A stretch of 64,000 bases of DNA, from assembly GCF_040954835.1 (NCBI RefSeq), contig NC_090699.1, positions 13,509,817 through 13,573,816 on the forward strand, in the 5' to 3' direction. Both the position numbers and the translations under genes were made by a program. Below, in pieces: positions 46,247 to 59,110 of the stretch. Below the pieces are notes generated by a model, which was not told where the DNA came from, searched no databases, and worked only from the letters and a program-made list of their open reading frames with translations. This DNA is from Lepisosteus oculatus (lineage: Eukaryota; Chordata; Actinopteri; Semionotiformes; Lepisosteidae). Numbering within the stretch: the stretch's first letter is position 1; each line of letters begins with the position of its first letter.

Positions 46247-46685
46247 TAACCTTTTGTCTCATTTCATTTGTGTATTCTCTGATCTTCCCCATGTTGATGG
46301 ATGACTGAGGGTGTTTTGCCTGCGTGTCACCTCATATTTATACCCCAGTGAAACAGGAAGCCATCGATGACCACTTAAGAGTTCCTAAACACACAGGTGG
46401 GCTTAAAAGACGTCGAACATGAATGGGGATATAAAGTATGTCAATTCGATTTTGTTCATAGGGATCTCTAGGGATGCCAATAATTGTGACAACTGTGTTT
46501 TTGAGAAAAATGTTAATTTTTTTATAAGGCTTTTTTTTTTTCTTTGAATAATTTTACCTCACTGAAAGGTTAGATTTCTCTCCTATTTTCAGTATAAGAT
46601 CAAGCTGATAAACAACAAAGACATTTTTTCCTAGCCTTTTTTGCTCATCTTTACCAAAGGTGCCAATAATTCTGGAGGGCACCGT

Positions 46686-46860
46686 ATATACTGACACCCC
46701 CACCCCCACACACACACATAGTGACACAAACACACTGTCACACACCATCAGGGTTACCTCTTCCAATCCTTCTATATAGACATATACTAATATATACTTT
46801 ATAGACATGTATATACACACGGTTCGGTAAACTATATACACACATTTATATATAGACACT
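46686..46860. other. Right flank of the Tc1 insertion
   Basis: AT-rich unique DNA with short ACACAC runs. Nothing recognised. Confidence 0.35.
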
Positions 46861-47435
46861 CAGGCAGATTGATGGACATATAGATACTCAGACAGATACA
46901 GAGACACCTACAGTACACAGACACCTACAGAATACAGATAGATACAGCACACAGACAGATACACAGACACCTACAGTAGACAGATAGATACACAGACACC
47001 TACAGTACACAGACACCTACAGAGTACAGATAGATACAGCACACAGACACCTACAGTATACAGATAGATACAGCACACAGACAGATACACAGACAACTAC
47101 GGTATACAGACAGATACAGCACACAGATAGATACACAGACACCTACAGTATACAGATAGATACACAGACACCTACAGTATACAGATAGATACAGCACACA
47201 GACAGATACACAGACAACTACGGTATACAGACAGATACAGCACACAGATAGATACACAGACACCTACAGTATACAGACAGATACAGCACACAGACAGATA
47301 CACAGACACCTACAGAATACAGATAGATACACAGACACCTACAGTATACAGACAGATACAGCACACAGACAGATACACAGACACCTACAGCACACAGACA
47401 GATACACACAGACAGACAGGCACACAGACAGACAG
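46860..47435. repeat. CAGATAGATACACAGACACC minisatellite
   Basis: Units of CAGATAGATACAGCACACAG and ACACCTACAGTATACAG in varying order. A block of about 115 bp recurs (about 47060 and 47180). Confidence 0.92.
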
Positions 47436-47755
47436 GTAGCCCATCGATAGCAGCAAACAGGGGCTTAATTAGCTCACGAAGCCGGAGTGGGAGACGGGAA
47501 GAGGGAGTGGAGACAGGATGCGCTGGATTACGTGTGACAGTTTAAGTGACAGATTACTTCAATTATTTCAATAATGCGGGGATTAGACACGGGCCAGGAG
47601 ATGGGGTTCGAGTCAGGCTTTGCAGAAGTGAGACAGCTAATTCTGTTATTTGTGAGGAGGCTGAGAGGGATCAGGACATCTATCTGACAGATCATGTTCA
47701 GAGTCTCCTGGCCTCTTCGACACAGCCATCTGCTGGGTTCCTGGAGTCTGTACAC
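47435..47755. promoter_or_regulatory. Unique island with homeodomain and CRX/OTX-type motifs
   Basis: Single-copy DNA with GGATTA at 47525-47530 and 47580-47585, TTAATTAG near 47465 and CTAATT near 47637. It lies upstream of nrl. It is a candidate conserved non-coding element, with function inferred from motifs only. Confidence 0.3.
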
Positions 47756-47925
47756 ACACTGACACCCCTCTGTACACACTTACACCCCTCTGTACACACA
47801 CTGACACCCCCTGTACACACACTGACACCCCCTGTACACACACTGACACCCCTCTGTACACACACTGACACCCTCTGTACACACACTGACACCCCTCTGT
47901 ACACACACTGCACACACACACATCC
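47755..47925. repeat. GACACCCCTCTGTACACACA tandem repeat
   Basis: About eight copies of a 19 to 22-bp unit, two of them shortened. Confidence 0.9.
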
Positions 47926-48735
47926 CATACAGACCCCATACAGATCCCATACAGACCCCATACAGATCCCATAAAGACCCCATACAGACCCCATACAGAC
48001 TCCATACAGACTGCATACAGACTGCATACAGACTCCATACAGACTGCATACAGACCCCATACAGATCCCATACAGACCCCATACAGACCTCATACAGACT
48101 CCATACAGACCCCATACAGACTGCATACAGACCCCATACAGACTCCATACAGACTTCATAGAGACCCCATACAGACCCCATACAGACTGCATACAGACTC
48201 CATACAGACTGCATACAGACCCCATACAGATCCCATACAGACCCCATACAGACCTCATACAGACTCCATACAGACCCCATACAGACTGCATACAGACCCC
48301 ATACAGACTCCATACAGACTTCATAGAGACCCTCTACAGACTCTACAGTCTGTATGGAGTCTGTATGGGTTCTGTATGCAGTCTGTATGGGGTCTGTATG
48401 CAGTCTGTATGCAGTCTGTATGGGGTCTGTATGGGGTCTGTATGAGGTCTGTATGGGGTCTGTATGGGATCTGTATGGAGTCTGTATGGAGTCTGTATGC
48501 AGTCTGTATGGGATCTGTATGGTGTCTGTATGGAGTCTGTATGCAGTCTGTATGCAGTCTGTATGGGGTCTGTATGGGGTCTGTATGGGGTCTGTATGCA
48601 GTCTGTATGGGGTCTGTATGCAGTCTGTATGGGATCTGTATGGGGTCTGTATGGAGTCTGTATGCAGTCTGTATGCAGTCTGTATGCAGTCTGTATGGGG
48701 TCTGTATGCAGTCTGTATGGGATCTGACTCCATAC
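47925..48735. repeat. 11-bp minisatellite arranged as a giant inverted repeat
   Basis: From 47925 to about 48345 units read CATACAGACCC, with TGC/TCC/CTC variants. From about 48347 to 48735 the same units read as the reverse complement, GTCTGTATGGG. The centre is CTACAGACTCTACAGTCTGT. Arms are about 400 bp. Confidence 0.95.
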
Positions 48736-49165
48736 AGACCCCCTCCATGTTCCTGCTGACCAGGGGTCTGTTAGCCGGTCACCAGCCATGAGCTCTCAGC
48801 TCCGGAGTGAAAGCCCGCCATGGGCAGGCCCAGGCTGCGCCGGGTGTGTCCCAGCGGTGCAGTCTGTGTGCGGGGTCTCTGCGAGCCGGGGATTAGCAGG
48901 CTGGGCTGCGGATTAACGCCGCGGATTGATTCCTGGAGTGAGGCCCCTCTCCCTCTAATCCGGTGTCAGATTAACACAGCCCCTGTTTTAATGAGCTGTC
49001 CGTAATCAAGCCTGGAAAATTAGCCCAGCGCTGACAGACCGCGGCCGAGACACTCGTGCTGGGCCACGGCCCTGCTCAACGACGAGCTGAGGCCTCCTGG
49101 GAGGACAGAAGAGAGGAGGGTGAGGGAGGAGTGTAAAAACACAGGGCACTCCCCACACCGCGTGC
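48735..49165. promoter_or_regulatory. Unique island with clustered CRX/OTX-type sites
   Basis: Single-copy, moderately GC-rich. Perfect GGATTA/TAATCC at 48890-48895, 48910-48915 and 48956-48961, with related GGATTG (48923-48928), GATTA (48969-48973) and TAATCA (49003-49008). Such clustering within about 120 bp, about 11 kb upstream of the nrl start codon, suggests a photoreceptor enhancer. There is no coding evidence. Confidence 0.4.
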
Positions 49166-50105
49166 AGGACTGAGTTAGGCCAATACCCGTTACCTGTCAG
49201 CACACAGAACAGGGCAATCGAATACTGGCTACACCTGAGAAACAGTGAGCAGAGCTCCAGCCACAACACAGCCCTGCTGAGCCAGGAGCTGAGCCCAGAG
49301 AAGAGCCCCCTGAGCCAGCTGGTCCTGAGGCTCACTGACCTGAGCCACACCGACACTAACCAGCCTCAGGACAGCACTGCTAGAATCAAGCACATCACTG
49401 CACAGATCACACAGCCATATCTCACACACACACAACACTACCTCACCCACTGAGACACACACACAGAGAGGAGTCAAGAGCTGAGCCCAGAGAAGAGCCC
49501 CCTGAGCCAGCTGGTCCTGAGGCTCACTGACCTGAGCCACACCGACACTAACCAGCCTCAGGACAGCACTGCTAGAATCAAGCACATCACTGCACAGATC
49601 ACACAGCCATATCTCACACACTGGGACACACACACACACAACACTACCTTATCCACTGGGACACACACACACACAAAACACTACCTTATCCACTGGGAGA
49701 CACACACACAAACACAACACTACCTCACCCACTGGGACTCACACACAACACTACCTTACCCACTGGGACACACACACAACACTACCTTACCCACTGGGAC
49801 ACACACACACAACACTACCTTACCCACTGGAACACACACAAGCACAACACACACAACACTACCTCACCCATTGGGACACGCACGCAAATACAACATAAAC
49901 TACAGTACCTTGCCCACAGGGAAACACACACAAACACAAACACAGCACTAACAACACTACCATACCCACTGAGGCACACACACAAACACAACACAAATGA
50001 GATAATGCAGAGAAAAATACCCTAACAATATACAGGCTTAGTGACCACAATCTGGACATAGAAACTGGACACAGTCCAAAGAGGACAGGCTCAGTGAGTG
50101 AGGAA
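49165..50105 (+). mobile_element. Non-LTR retrotransposon fragment with internal duplications
   Basis: The plus strand matches the element at 52945-53812: CTGGCTACACCTGAGAAACA, CTGAGCCAGCTGGTCCTGAG and AACCAGCCTCAGGACAGCAC. A segment of about 215 bp is duplicated (49267-49440 and 49480-49620). The CACTGGGACACACACACA part is expanded into a short array (49620-50000). A residual TACAGGCTTAGTGACCACAA follows near 50032. Confidence 0.8.
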
Positions 50106-51345
50106 CAGTGAGCTTGTCTCTCAATAATAATAAACAGTGTGTGATCTCCTGTCACAGCCTGAGGAACAGTGAGCCTGTCTCTCAATAATAATAAACAGTG
50201 TGTGATCTCCTGTCACAGCCTGAGGAACAGACAGTGAGCCTGTCTCTCAATAATAATAATACAGTGTGTGATCTCCTGTCACAGCCTGAGGAACAGACAG
50301 TGAGCCTGTCTCTCAATAATAATAATACAGTGTGTGATCTCCTGTCACAGCCTGAGGAACAGTGAGCCCATCTCTCAATAATAATAATACAGTGTGTGAT
50401 CTCCTGTCACAGGCTGAGGAACAGACAGTGAGTCTGTCTCTCAATAATAATAATACAGTGTGTGATCTCCTGTCACAGCCTGAGGAACAGACAGTGAGTC
50501 TGTCTCTCAATAATAATAATACAGTGTGTGATCTCCTGTCACAGCCTGAGGAACAGTGAGCCTGTCTCTCAATAATAATAATACAGTGTGTGATCTCCTG
50601 TCCCAGCCTGAGCAACAGACAGTGAGCCTGTCTCTCAATAATAATAATACAGTGTGTGATCTCCTGTCCCAGCCTGAGCAACAGACAGTGAGCCTGTCTC
50701 TCAATAATAATAATACAGTGTGTGATCTCCTGTCACAGCCTGAGCAACAGACAGTGAGCCTGTCTCTCGATAATAATAATACAGTGTGTGATCTCCTGTC
50801 ACAGCCTGAGGAACAGACAGTGAGCCTGTCTCTCAATAATAATAATACAGTGTGTGATCTCCTGTCACAGCCTGAGCAACAGACAGTGAGCCTGTCTCTC
50901 AATAATAATAATACAGTGTGTGGTCTCCTGTCACAGCCTGAGGAACAGACAGTGAGCCTGTCTCTCAATAATAATAATACAGTGTGTGGTCTCCTGTCAC
51001 AGCCTGAGCAACAGACAGTGAGCCTGTCTCTCAATAATAATAATACAGTGTGTGATCTCCTCTCACAGCCTGAGGAACAGACAGTGAGCCTGTCTCTCAA
51101 TAATAATAATACAGTGTGTGATCTCCTCTCACAGCCTGAGGAACAGACAGTGAGCCTGTCTCTCAATAATAATAATACAGTGTGTGATCTCCTGTCACAG
51201 CCTGAGGAACAGACAGTGAGCCTGTCTCTCAATAATAATAATACAGTGTGTGATCTCCTGTCACAGCCTGAGGAACAGACAGTGAGCCTGTCTCTCAATA
51301 ATAATAATACAGTGTGCGATTTCCTGAGGAACAGACAGTGGGTCT
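50105..51345. repeat. 62/66-bp minisatellite seeded by the 3' end of the non-LTR element
   Basis: About 19 copies of GTGTGTGATCTCCTGTCACA, GCCTGAGGAACAGACAGTGA and GTCTCTCAATAATAATAAT. The element at 53575-53630 has the matching single-copy sequence without the (AAT)n. Long open frames on both strands are artefacts. Confidence 0.93.
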
Positions 51346-51700
51346 ATGTATTAAAGATGATAATGGTTTCTTGTTTTAATTGTTCTACTAATTGTTACTG
51401 TTTTGCTAAGAATGCAATTAATTAATCATGCAGTACAGCTCATTAACTCTCAATTATAGAGGCAGAGGGGAAGATTAGGAGACAAAGGAGAGGGAAAAAA
51501 CATTGGAGAAATGGAAAGATACAGAGAGAGATGGGATCACTGGGAGAGGAGGAGATGGAAGGATTGAGATGGTCAATGCTTTGGCACGACTCCCAGACTG
51601 AAAGATGACACTAAATCTGTTAATTCCCTCCCTCTCTCCCACCCGACACTGATCTGGATCAACACCAAACCACCTGTCCATCGGAGTGCCCTGTGACCCA
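51345..51700. other. Unique AT-rich stretch
   Basis: Single-copy DNA between two arrays. Nothing recognised. Confidence 0.4.
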
Positions 51701-52215
51701 ACACACTGACTGACTGGACACTCCAGTACATTAACACTGCACTGAGAGAGAGGGGTTCATACAGACACACTGACTGACTGGACACTCCAGTACATTAACA
51801 CTGCACTGAGAGAGAGGGGTTCATACAGACACACTGACTGACTGGACACTCCAGTACATTAACACTGCACTGAGAGAGAGGGGTTCATACAGACACACTG
51901 ACTGACTGGACACTCCAGTACATTAACACTGCACTGAGAGAGAGGGGTTCATACAGACACACTGACTGGACACTCCAGTACATTAACACTGCACTGAGAG
52001 AGAGAGGGGTCAATACAGACACACTGACTGGACACTCCAGTACATTAACACTGCACTGAGAGAGAGGGGTTCATACAGACACACTGACTGACTGGACACT
52101 CCAGTACATTAACACTGCACTGAGAGAGAGGGGTTAATTCAGACACACTGACTGACTGGACACTCCAGTACATTAACACTGCACTGAGAGAGAGGGGTTA
52201 ATTCAGACACACCGA
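51700..52215 (-). repeat. Family A 60/64-bp minisatellite
   Basis: About eight copies in minus orientation. The last two units have TTAATTC variants. No acceptor-like exon boundary is evident at its left end. Confidence 0.95.
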
Positions 52216-52575
52216 CTGACTGAAGTGTTTGTTCCACAGGTAGAACAGTACCAATTATGTCCAGCTGATGGCAGCATTTGACAAGGAATATTGTGAAGAT
52301 AAAGCAGCAGTCAGGGCAGGTGGGGCTTTCTAACCTGGGGTCCTCGTCTCTTTTCCTTCCTGTCTGCCAGCACCCAGCTGCCTGTCTGTGTGTGGGCCTG
52401 CCCTGCTCCCTCTCTCTCCCCTACTCTCTCGTTAGAGAAATTGAAGATTTGTTACTGAGCTGATGTCGAGTTCCCATTAATGGCAAATCTGTGTTCTATT
52501 AAAATCCAATTATGCAGTGGAGTCATTTCTATTCATTAGCACATCACTGACTCCAAGAGCTAATTTCACAGACAC
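52215..52575. promoter_or_regulatory. Unique AT-rich island, possible conserved non-coding element
   Basis: Single-copy sequence with several homeodomain-type cores (CCCATTAATGGC near 52480, CCAATTATGCAG near 52506, GAGCTAATTTC near 52557). No reading frame of interest. The regulatory role is only a suggestion. Confidence 0.25.
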
Positions 52576-52945
52576 CTGACATGGGAGGAGGAGAGAAAGA
52601 GAGAGGGATTGAGGAAGAAGAAGAGAGAGATAGAGGAATAGAGAGGGAGAGAGAGGGGGATAGAGAGAGAGATAAAGGTATAGAGGGATAGAAGGAGAGA
52701 GAGGGATCAAGAGAGATGGATAGAGGGATAGAGTTGTAGAGAGAGGGAGAGAGGGATAAAGAGAGAGAAGAATAGAGAGAGAGATAGAAGGAGAGAGAGG
52801 GATAAAGAGACTGGGATAGAGATAGAGGGAGAGAGAGAGATAGAGGGATAGAGTTGTAGAGAGAGGGAGAGAGTGATCGAGGGAGAGACAGATAGATACT
52901 TGGAGACAAAGGGTGGACAGAGAGAGAGATAGAGATTTAAAAAAG
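52575..52945. repeat. GAGAGA-rich low-complexity repeat
   Basis: Purine-rich units of GGAGAGAGAGGGATAGAGAG with GATAGAGTTGTAGAGAGAGG blocks repeated at least twice. Confidence 0.9.
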
Positions 52946-53812
52946 AGTATTAAAGTATTGGCTACACCTAAAAAACAGCGATTAAAACTCCTACCACCAC
53001 AAAGCCCTGCTGAGCCAAGAGCTGAGCCCAAAACAGAGCCCCCTGAGCCAGCTGGTCCTGAGGCTCACTGACCTGAGCCACACCAACACTAACCAGCCTC
53101 AGGACAGCACTGCTAGAGCACCACAACCCAGACTCAACCACATCACAGCACAGATCAAACAGCAATATCTCACACACTGGGACAAACACACACAAACACA
53201 ACATAAACTGGAATGCTACAGAACCTTAAACAGACAATACACACTAGCTGAATATTTGACCAAAATAAAAAATAACAAACAGAAACAGACCCTGACGAAG
53301 TACAGGCTCAGTGACCACAGCCTGGCCATAGAAACTGGGCGACACAGGCAGACCTGGCTGCCCAGAGAGGACAGGCTGTGCTCCCACTGCCAGCGGGGAG
53401 AAATAGAGACAGAGGTGCACTTCCTACTGCACTGTGACAGATACTCTGGGATTAGAGAAACATTCTTCCCGAAATTCAGAAATCTAATCCCAGAGTTCCC
53501 ACACCTGCCAAAACCACAACAGGTCCCAATCCTACTGGGAGAGGGAGGAGGGAACTCAGTTGATCTGGCAGCCCAGTATGTGATCTCCTGTCACAGTCTG
53601 AGGAACAGTGAGTCTGTCTCCCAGTAATGCTCAATATGTTTACAGAATATGTAAATATTTTATAATATGTCTTTGTTGTAAAATGTCTGTAGATTTTATT
53701 TAAATTTTATTTTTTGTTTTGTTTCATGTGAATTTCATTATTTTTATTTTCTTTGGCAACACTGATTGTACCCATCGGTTATGCTAATAAAGCACCTTGA
53801 ATTGAATTGAAA
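52945..53812 (+). mobile_element. Non-LTR retrotransposon 3' fragment
   Basis: The plus strand encodes the C-terminal end of a LINE-type ORF. The clearest part is 53256-53627: TKYRLSDHSLAIETGRHRQT, then a cysteine/histidine cluster DRLCSHCQRGEIETEVHFLL HC resembling the zinc-knuckle-like C-terminus of reverse transcriptase ORFs, then YVISCHSLRNSESVSQ and a stop. An AT-rich 3' UTR follows and ends AATAAAGCACCTTGAATTGA ATTGAA, a simple-sequence 3' tail. It is 5'-truncated; no reverse transcriptase core is present. The clade is not determined. Confidence 0.8.
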
Positions 53813-54070
53813 TAGAGGTTAGAGAGAGAGACAGGAGCAGGAGGAGGGGGAGACAGGAGCTGGAGAGGAGAGAGAGACAGGAGCAGGAGGAAAGAGAGAG
53901 GGGAGCTGGAGAGGAGAGAGAGACAGAAGCTGGAGGAGAGAGGGAGACAGAAGCAGGAAGAGAGAGAGACAGGAGCAGGAGGAGATAGAGACAGGAGCAG
54001 GAGGAGAGAGAGACAGAAGCAGGAGGAGAGAGAGAGAGACAGGGGCAGGAGGAGAGAGAGAGATCAGGGC
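53812..54070. repeat. GAGACAGGAGCAGGAGGAGA array
   Basis: Purine-rich units of about 24 to 30 bp, roughly ten copies. The unique stretch 54070-54305 that follows has no recognised feature apart from a chance TATAAA near 54092. Confidence 0.88.
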
Positions 54071-54304
54071 TCTGAGGAGTGTGTGGGCTTTATAAACCTC
54101 CTCTCTCCCCTCACCCTTCTCTCTCCCGGCTATTATTAGTGTTCCTGTTACTTAGCAACTTGGGCCGACAGATTGGAAACACCATGTTTCTGTCTGTTTG
54201 TGGAGGATTTCTGTATGGAGATATACATAATCACATCTCTCCAGACGCCCCTGCAACAGTGTACAGCACTGTCTCTGTCAACTGTCAGAGAGACAGTTCT
54301 GGAC

Positions 54305-54537
54305 ACACAGTGTGTGTGTATACAGTGTGTCCAGTAAGAGTCTGTACGTGTGTGTGTGTGTGTATACAGTGTGTCCAGTAAGAGTCTGTACAGGTGTGTG
54401 TGTGTGTGTGTGTGTGTGTGTACAGTGTGTCCAGTAAGAGTCTGTATAGGTGTGTGTGTGTATACAGTGTGTCCAGTAAGAGTCTGTACAGGTGTGTGTG
54501 TGTGTGTATACAGTGTGTCCAATAAGAGTCTGTACAG

Positions 54538-54569
<32 letters not shown>

Positions 54570-54593
54570 AGTGTGTCCAGTGAGAGTCTGTAC

Positions 54594-54634
<41 letters not shown>

Positions 54635-54896
54635 GTGTGTCCAGTAAGAGTCTGTACAGGTGTGTGTGTACAGTGTGTCCAGTGAGAGTCTGTACAGGTG
54701 TGTGTGTGTGTGTATACTGTGTGTCCAGTAAGAGTCTGTACAGGTGTGTGTGTATACTGTGTGTCCAGTAAGAGTCTGTACAGGGGGGTGTGTGTGTGTC
54801 CAGTAAGAGTCTGTACAGGTGTGTGTGTATACTGTGTGTCCAGTAAGAGTCTGTACAGGGGGGTGTGTATACAGTGTGTCCAGTAAGAGTCTGTAC

Positions 54897-54958
<62 letters not shown>

Positions 54959-55075
54959 ACAGTGTGTCCCATCAGAGTCTGTACAGGTGCGTGTGTGTGT
55001 ATACAGTGTGTACAGGTGTGTGTGTATACAGTGTGTACAGGTGTGTGTGTGTTTACAGTATACAGTGTCTCCAGT
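54305..55075. repeat. (TG)n with CAGTGTGTCCAGTAAGAGTC minisatellite
   Basis: About 15 copies of TACAGTGTGTCCAGTAAGAG TCTGTACAGG separated by (GT)n of variable length, including a perfect dinucleotide run at about 54900-54955. Confidence 0.94.
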
Positions 55076-55605
55076 AAGAGACATGGAGAAGAATGTGTTT
55101 CTGAACACGAAGAGACAAATTCCCTGAGATGTGTGGACTTGTTTCAGGAAGCATTCGGTGCCGCAGTGCTGAGGATTATACATTTCACTTGAAAGTTTAA
55201 TCCCCAACTTCACAGTTTCAGGCATTTCACTGGGGGGATACTGCCAACCACGAAACACAGGGAAGATAAAAGCACTCACATACATACAAATACACACACA
55301 CAAACTGAGACACACAAAAAAAGGCACTTATACGTTTTGAGACACATACAAACAGAACCACAACAATACACTGCGGCATACACAGACCCACAGATCCACA
55401 CTGATATAATGACAGATACACAGACCCACACTCATGTGCCACTGACACACAAACATATGCACTCAGACCCTCACTGATATATTCCCAGACACACACACAC
55501 TGATAGACTCATGATACGCCTATACACACAGATACACTGGTACACAGATACACACTGATACACAAAGATACAGATATACTCACAACACTACTCAGTAGCT
55601 CAGTG
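55075..55605. other. Unique stretch grading into CA-rich sequence
   Basis: The first 170 bp are single-copy; the rest is degenerate CACACAGATACAC. No gene recognised. Confidence 0.4.
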
Positions 55606-55607
55606 TT

Positions 55608-58600
55608 GGCACCACCCCCAGTACAGGAGACACACTGAGACCCCGCCCCCAGTCACAGGAGACACACTGAGACCACACCCCCAGTACAGGAGACACACTG
55701 AGACCCAGTCACAGGAGACACACTGAGACCCCACCCCCAGTACAGGAGACACACTGAGACCCCACCCCCAGTACAGGAGACACACTGAGACCCAGTCACA
55801 GGAGACACACTGAGACCACACCCCCAGTACAGGAGACACACTGAGACCCAGTCACAGGAGACACACTGAGACCCCACCCCCAGTACAGGAGACACACTGA
55901 GACCCCGCCCCCAGTCACAGGAGACACACTGAGACCCAGTCACAGGAGACACACTGAGACCACACCCCCAGTACAGGAGACACACTGAGACCCCGCCCCC
56001 AGTCACAGGAGACACACTGAGACCCAGTCACAGGAGACACACTGAGACCACACCCCCAGTACAGGAGACACACTGAGACCCAGTCACAGGAGACACACTG
56101 AGACCCCACCCCCAGTACAGGAGACACACTGAGACCCCACCCCCAGTACAGGAGACACACTGAGACCCAGTCACAGGAGACACACTGAGACCACACCCCC
56201 AGTACAGGAGACACACTGAGACCCAGTCACAGGAGACACACTGAGACCCCACCCCCAGTACAGGAGACACACTGAGATCCAGTCACAGGAGACACACTGA
56301 GACCACACCCCCAGTACAGGAGACACACTGAGACCCAGTCACAGGAGACACACTGAGACCCCACCCCCAGTACAGGAGACACACTGAGACCCCACCCCCA
56401 GTACAGGAGACACACTGAGACCCAGTCACAGGAGACACACTGAGACCACACCCCCAGTACAGGAGACACACTGAGACCCAGTCACAGGAGACACACTGAG
56501 ACCACACCCCCAGTACAGGAGACACACTGAGACCCAGTCACAGGAGACACACTGAGACCCCACCCCCAGTACAGGAGACACACTGAGACCCCACCCCCAG
56601 TACAGGAGACACACTGAGACCCAGTCACAGGAGACACACTGAGACCACACCCCCCAGTACAGGAGACACACTGGGACCCAGTCACAGGAGACACACTGAG
56701 ACCCCACCCCCAGTACAGGAGACACACTGAGACCCAGTCACAGGAGACACACTGAGACCCCACCCCCAGTACAGGAGACAGACTGAGACCCCACCCCCAG
56801 TACAGGAGACACACTGAGACCCAGTCACAGGAGACACACTGAGACCCCACCCCCAGTACAGGAGACACACTGAGACCCAGTCACAGGAGACACACTGAGA
56901 CCCCACCCCCAGTACAGGAGACACACTGAGATCCAGTCACAGGAGACACACTGAGACCACACCCCCAGTACAGGAGACACACTGAGACCCAGTCACAGGA
57001 GACACACTGAGACCCCACCCCCAGTACAGGAGACACACTGAGACCCAGTCACAGGAGACACACTGAGACCACACCCCCAGTACAGGAGACACACTGAGAC
57101 CCAGTCACAGGAGACACACTGAGACCACACCCCCAGTACAGGAGACACACTGAGACCCAGTCACAGGAGACACACTGAGACCCCACCCCCAGTACAGGAG
57201 ACACACTGAGACCCCACCCCCAGTACAGGAGACACACTGAGACCCAGTCACAGGAGACACACTGAGACCACACCCCCCAGTACAGGAGACACACTGAGAC
57301 CCAGTCACAGGAGACACACTGAGACCCCACCCCCAGTACAGGAGACACACTGAGACCCAGTCACAGGAGACACACTGAGACCCCACCCCCAGTACAGGAG
57401 ACACACTGAGACCCCACCCCCAGTACAGGAGACACAATGAGACCCAGTCACAGGAGACACACTGAGACCCCACCCCCAGTACAGGAGACACACTGAGACC
57501 CAGTCACAGGAGACACACTGAGACCCCACCCCCAGTCACAGGAGACACACTGAGACCCAGTCACAGGAGACACACTGAGACCACACCCCCAGTACAGGAG
57601 ACACACTGAGACCCAGTCACAGGAGACACACTGAGACCACACCCCCAGTACAGGAGACACACTGAGACCCAGTCACAGGAGACACACTGAGACCCCACCC
57701 CCAGTACAGGAGACACACTGAGACCCAGTCACAGGAGACACACTGAGACCCCACCCCCAGTACAGGAGACAGACTGAGACCCCACCCCCAGTACAGGAGA
57801 CACACTGAGACCCAGTCACAGGAGACACACTGAGACCCCACCCCCAGTACAGGAGACACACTGAGACCCAGTCACAGGAGACACACTGAGACCCCACCCC
57901 CAGTACAGGAGACACACTGAGATCCAGTCACAGGAGACACACTGAGACCCCACCCCCAGTACAGGAGACACACTGAGACCCAGTCACAGGAGACACACTG
58001 AGACCACACCCCCAGTACAGGAGACACACTGAGACCCAGTCACAGGAGACACACTGAGACCCCACCCCCAGTACAGGAGACACACTGAGACCCCACCCCC
58101 AGTCACAGGAGACACACTGAGACCCAGTCACAGGAGACACACTGAGACCACACCCCCAGTACAGGAGACACACTGAGACCACACCCCCAGTACAGAAGAC
58201 ACACTGAGACCCAGTCACAGGAGACACTCTGAGACCACACCCCCAGTCACAGGAGACACACTGAGACCCAGTCACAGGAGACACACTGAGACCACACCCC
58301 CAGTACAGGAGACACACTGAGACCCAGTCACAGGAGACACACTGAGACCACACCCCCAGTACAGGAGACACACTGAGACCCAGTCACAGGAGACACACTG
58401 AGACCCCACCCCCAGTACAGGAGACAGACTGAGACCCAGTCACAGGAGACACACTGAGACCCCACCCCCAGTACAGGAGACACACTGAGACCCAGTCACA
58501 GGAGACACACTGAGACCCCACCCCCAGTACAGGAGACACACTGAGACCCAGTCACAGGAGACACACTGAGACCCCACCCCCAGTCACAGGAGACACACTG

Positions 58601-58835
58601 AGACCCCGCCCCCAGTACAGGAGACACACTGAGACCACACCCCCAGTACAGGAGACACACTGAGACCCAGTCACAGGAGACACACTGAGACCACACCCCC
58701 AGTACAGGAGACACACTGAGACCCAGTCACAGGAGACACACTGAGACCCCACCCCCAGTACAGGAGACACACTGAGAAACACAGGAGACACTCTGAGATA
58801 CACAGGAGACACTGAGATACACAGGAGACTTCTTT
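55608..58835. repeat. About 28-bp minisatellite with 56-bp higher-order unit
   Basis: More than 100 copies of ACAGGAGACACACTGAGACC followed alternately by CCACCCCCAGT and CAGTC. The two variants often alternate, giving a higher-order unit of about 56 bp, and longer blocks recur (56530-56870 resembles 57155-57490). Confidence 0.96.
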
Positions 58836-59110
58836 ACTCCTTCAGAGATGTCTGGGCTCCTGAGAAGCGTCAGAAGCCATGCTGGTCCTCTTACCTCTCT
58901 GCCCTTCTGCCAGTGAGACACACTTCTCTAAACCTGTCCAGTCGTTCACAGATCGCAGCCAAGCCCACCTCGTGTGAAAGCACCAGCGATAGCTCAGAGC
59001 AAGAACGACAGCCGCCTGTGAGCAGGTCATGTTATATCTTTTTAATACCTTCGTACTTCGTGACATGAGTAGACATTTGAAAAGCATCAGTCACTGAATC
59101 AGTGTAACAT
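58835..59110. other. Unique stretch
   Basis: Single-copy DNA between two arrays; short open frame 58842-59087 on the minus strand shows no family resemblance. Confidence 0.35.

Larger units (their letters stand above)
44351..46684 (-). mobile_element. Tc1/mariner element, IR/DR type, degraded, with internal array
   Basis: Long inverted repeats of about 200 bp: the left end TAGTGCCCTCCAGAATTATT GGCACCC pairs with the right end GGGTGCC-type complement ending at 46684. Internal direct-repeat sites also occur (CACAATTATTGGCACCCC near 44518; GGATGCCAATAATTGTGACA near 46473). TA dinucleotides flank both ends (44349-44350, 46685-46686). Removing the roughly 840-bp internal array leaves about 1.5 kb, normal for Tc1. 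Confidence 0.92.

Noticed and set aside
50507-51425. 263- and 289-codon frames over the 62/66-bp array
   Set aside because: Repeat-derived frames with no start context. The unit comes from the 3' end of a retrotransposon.
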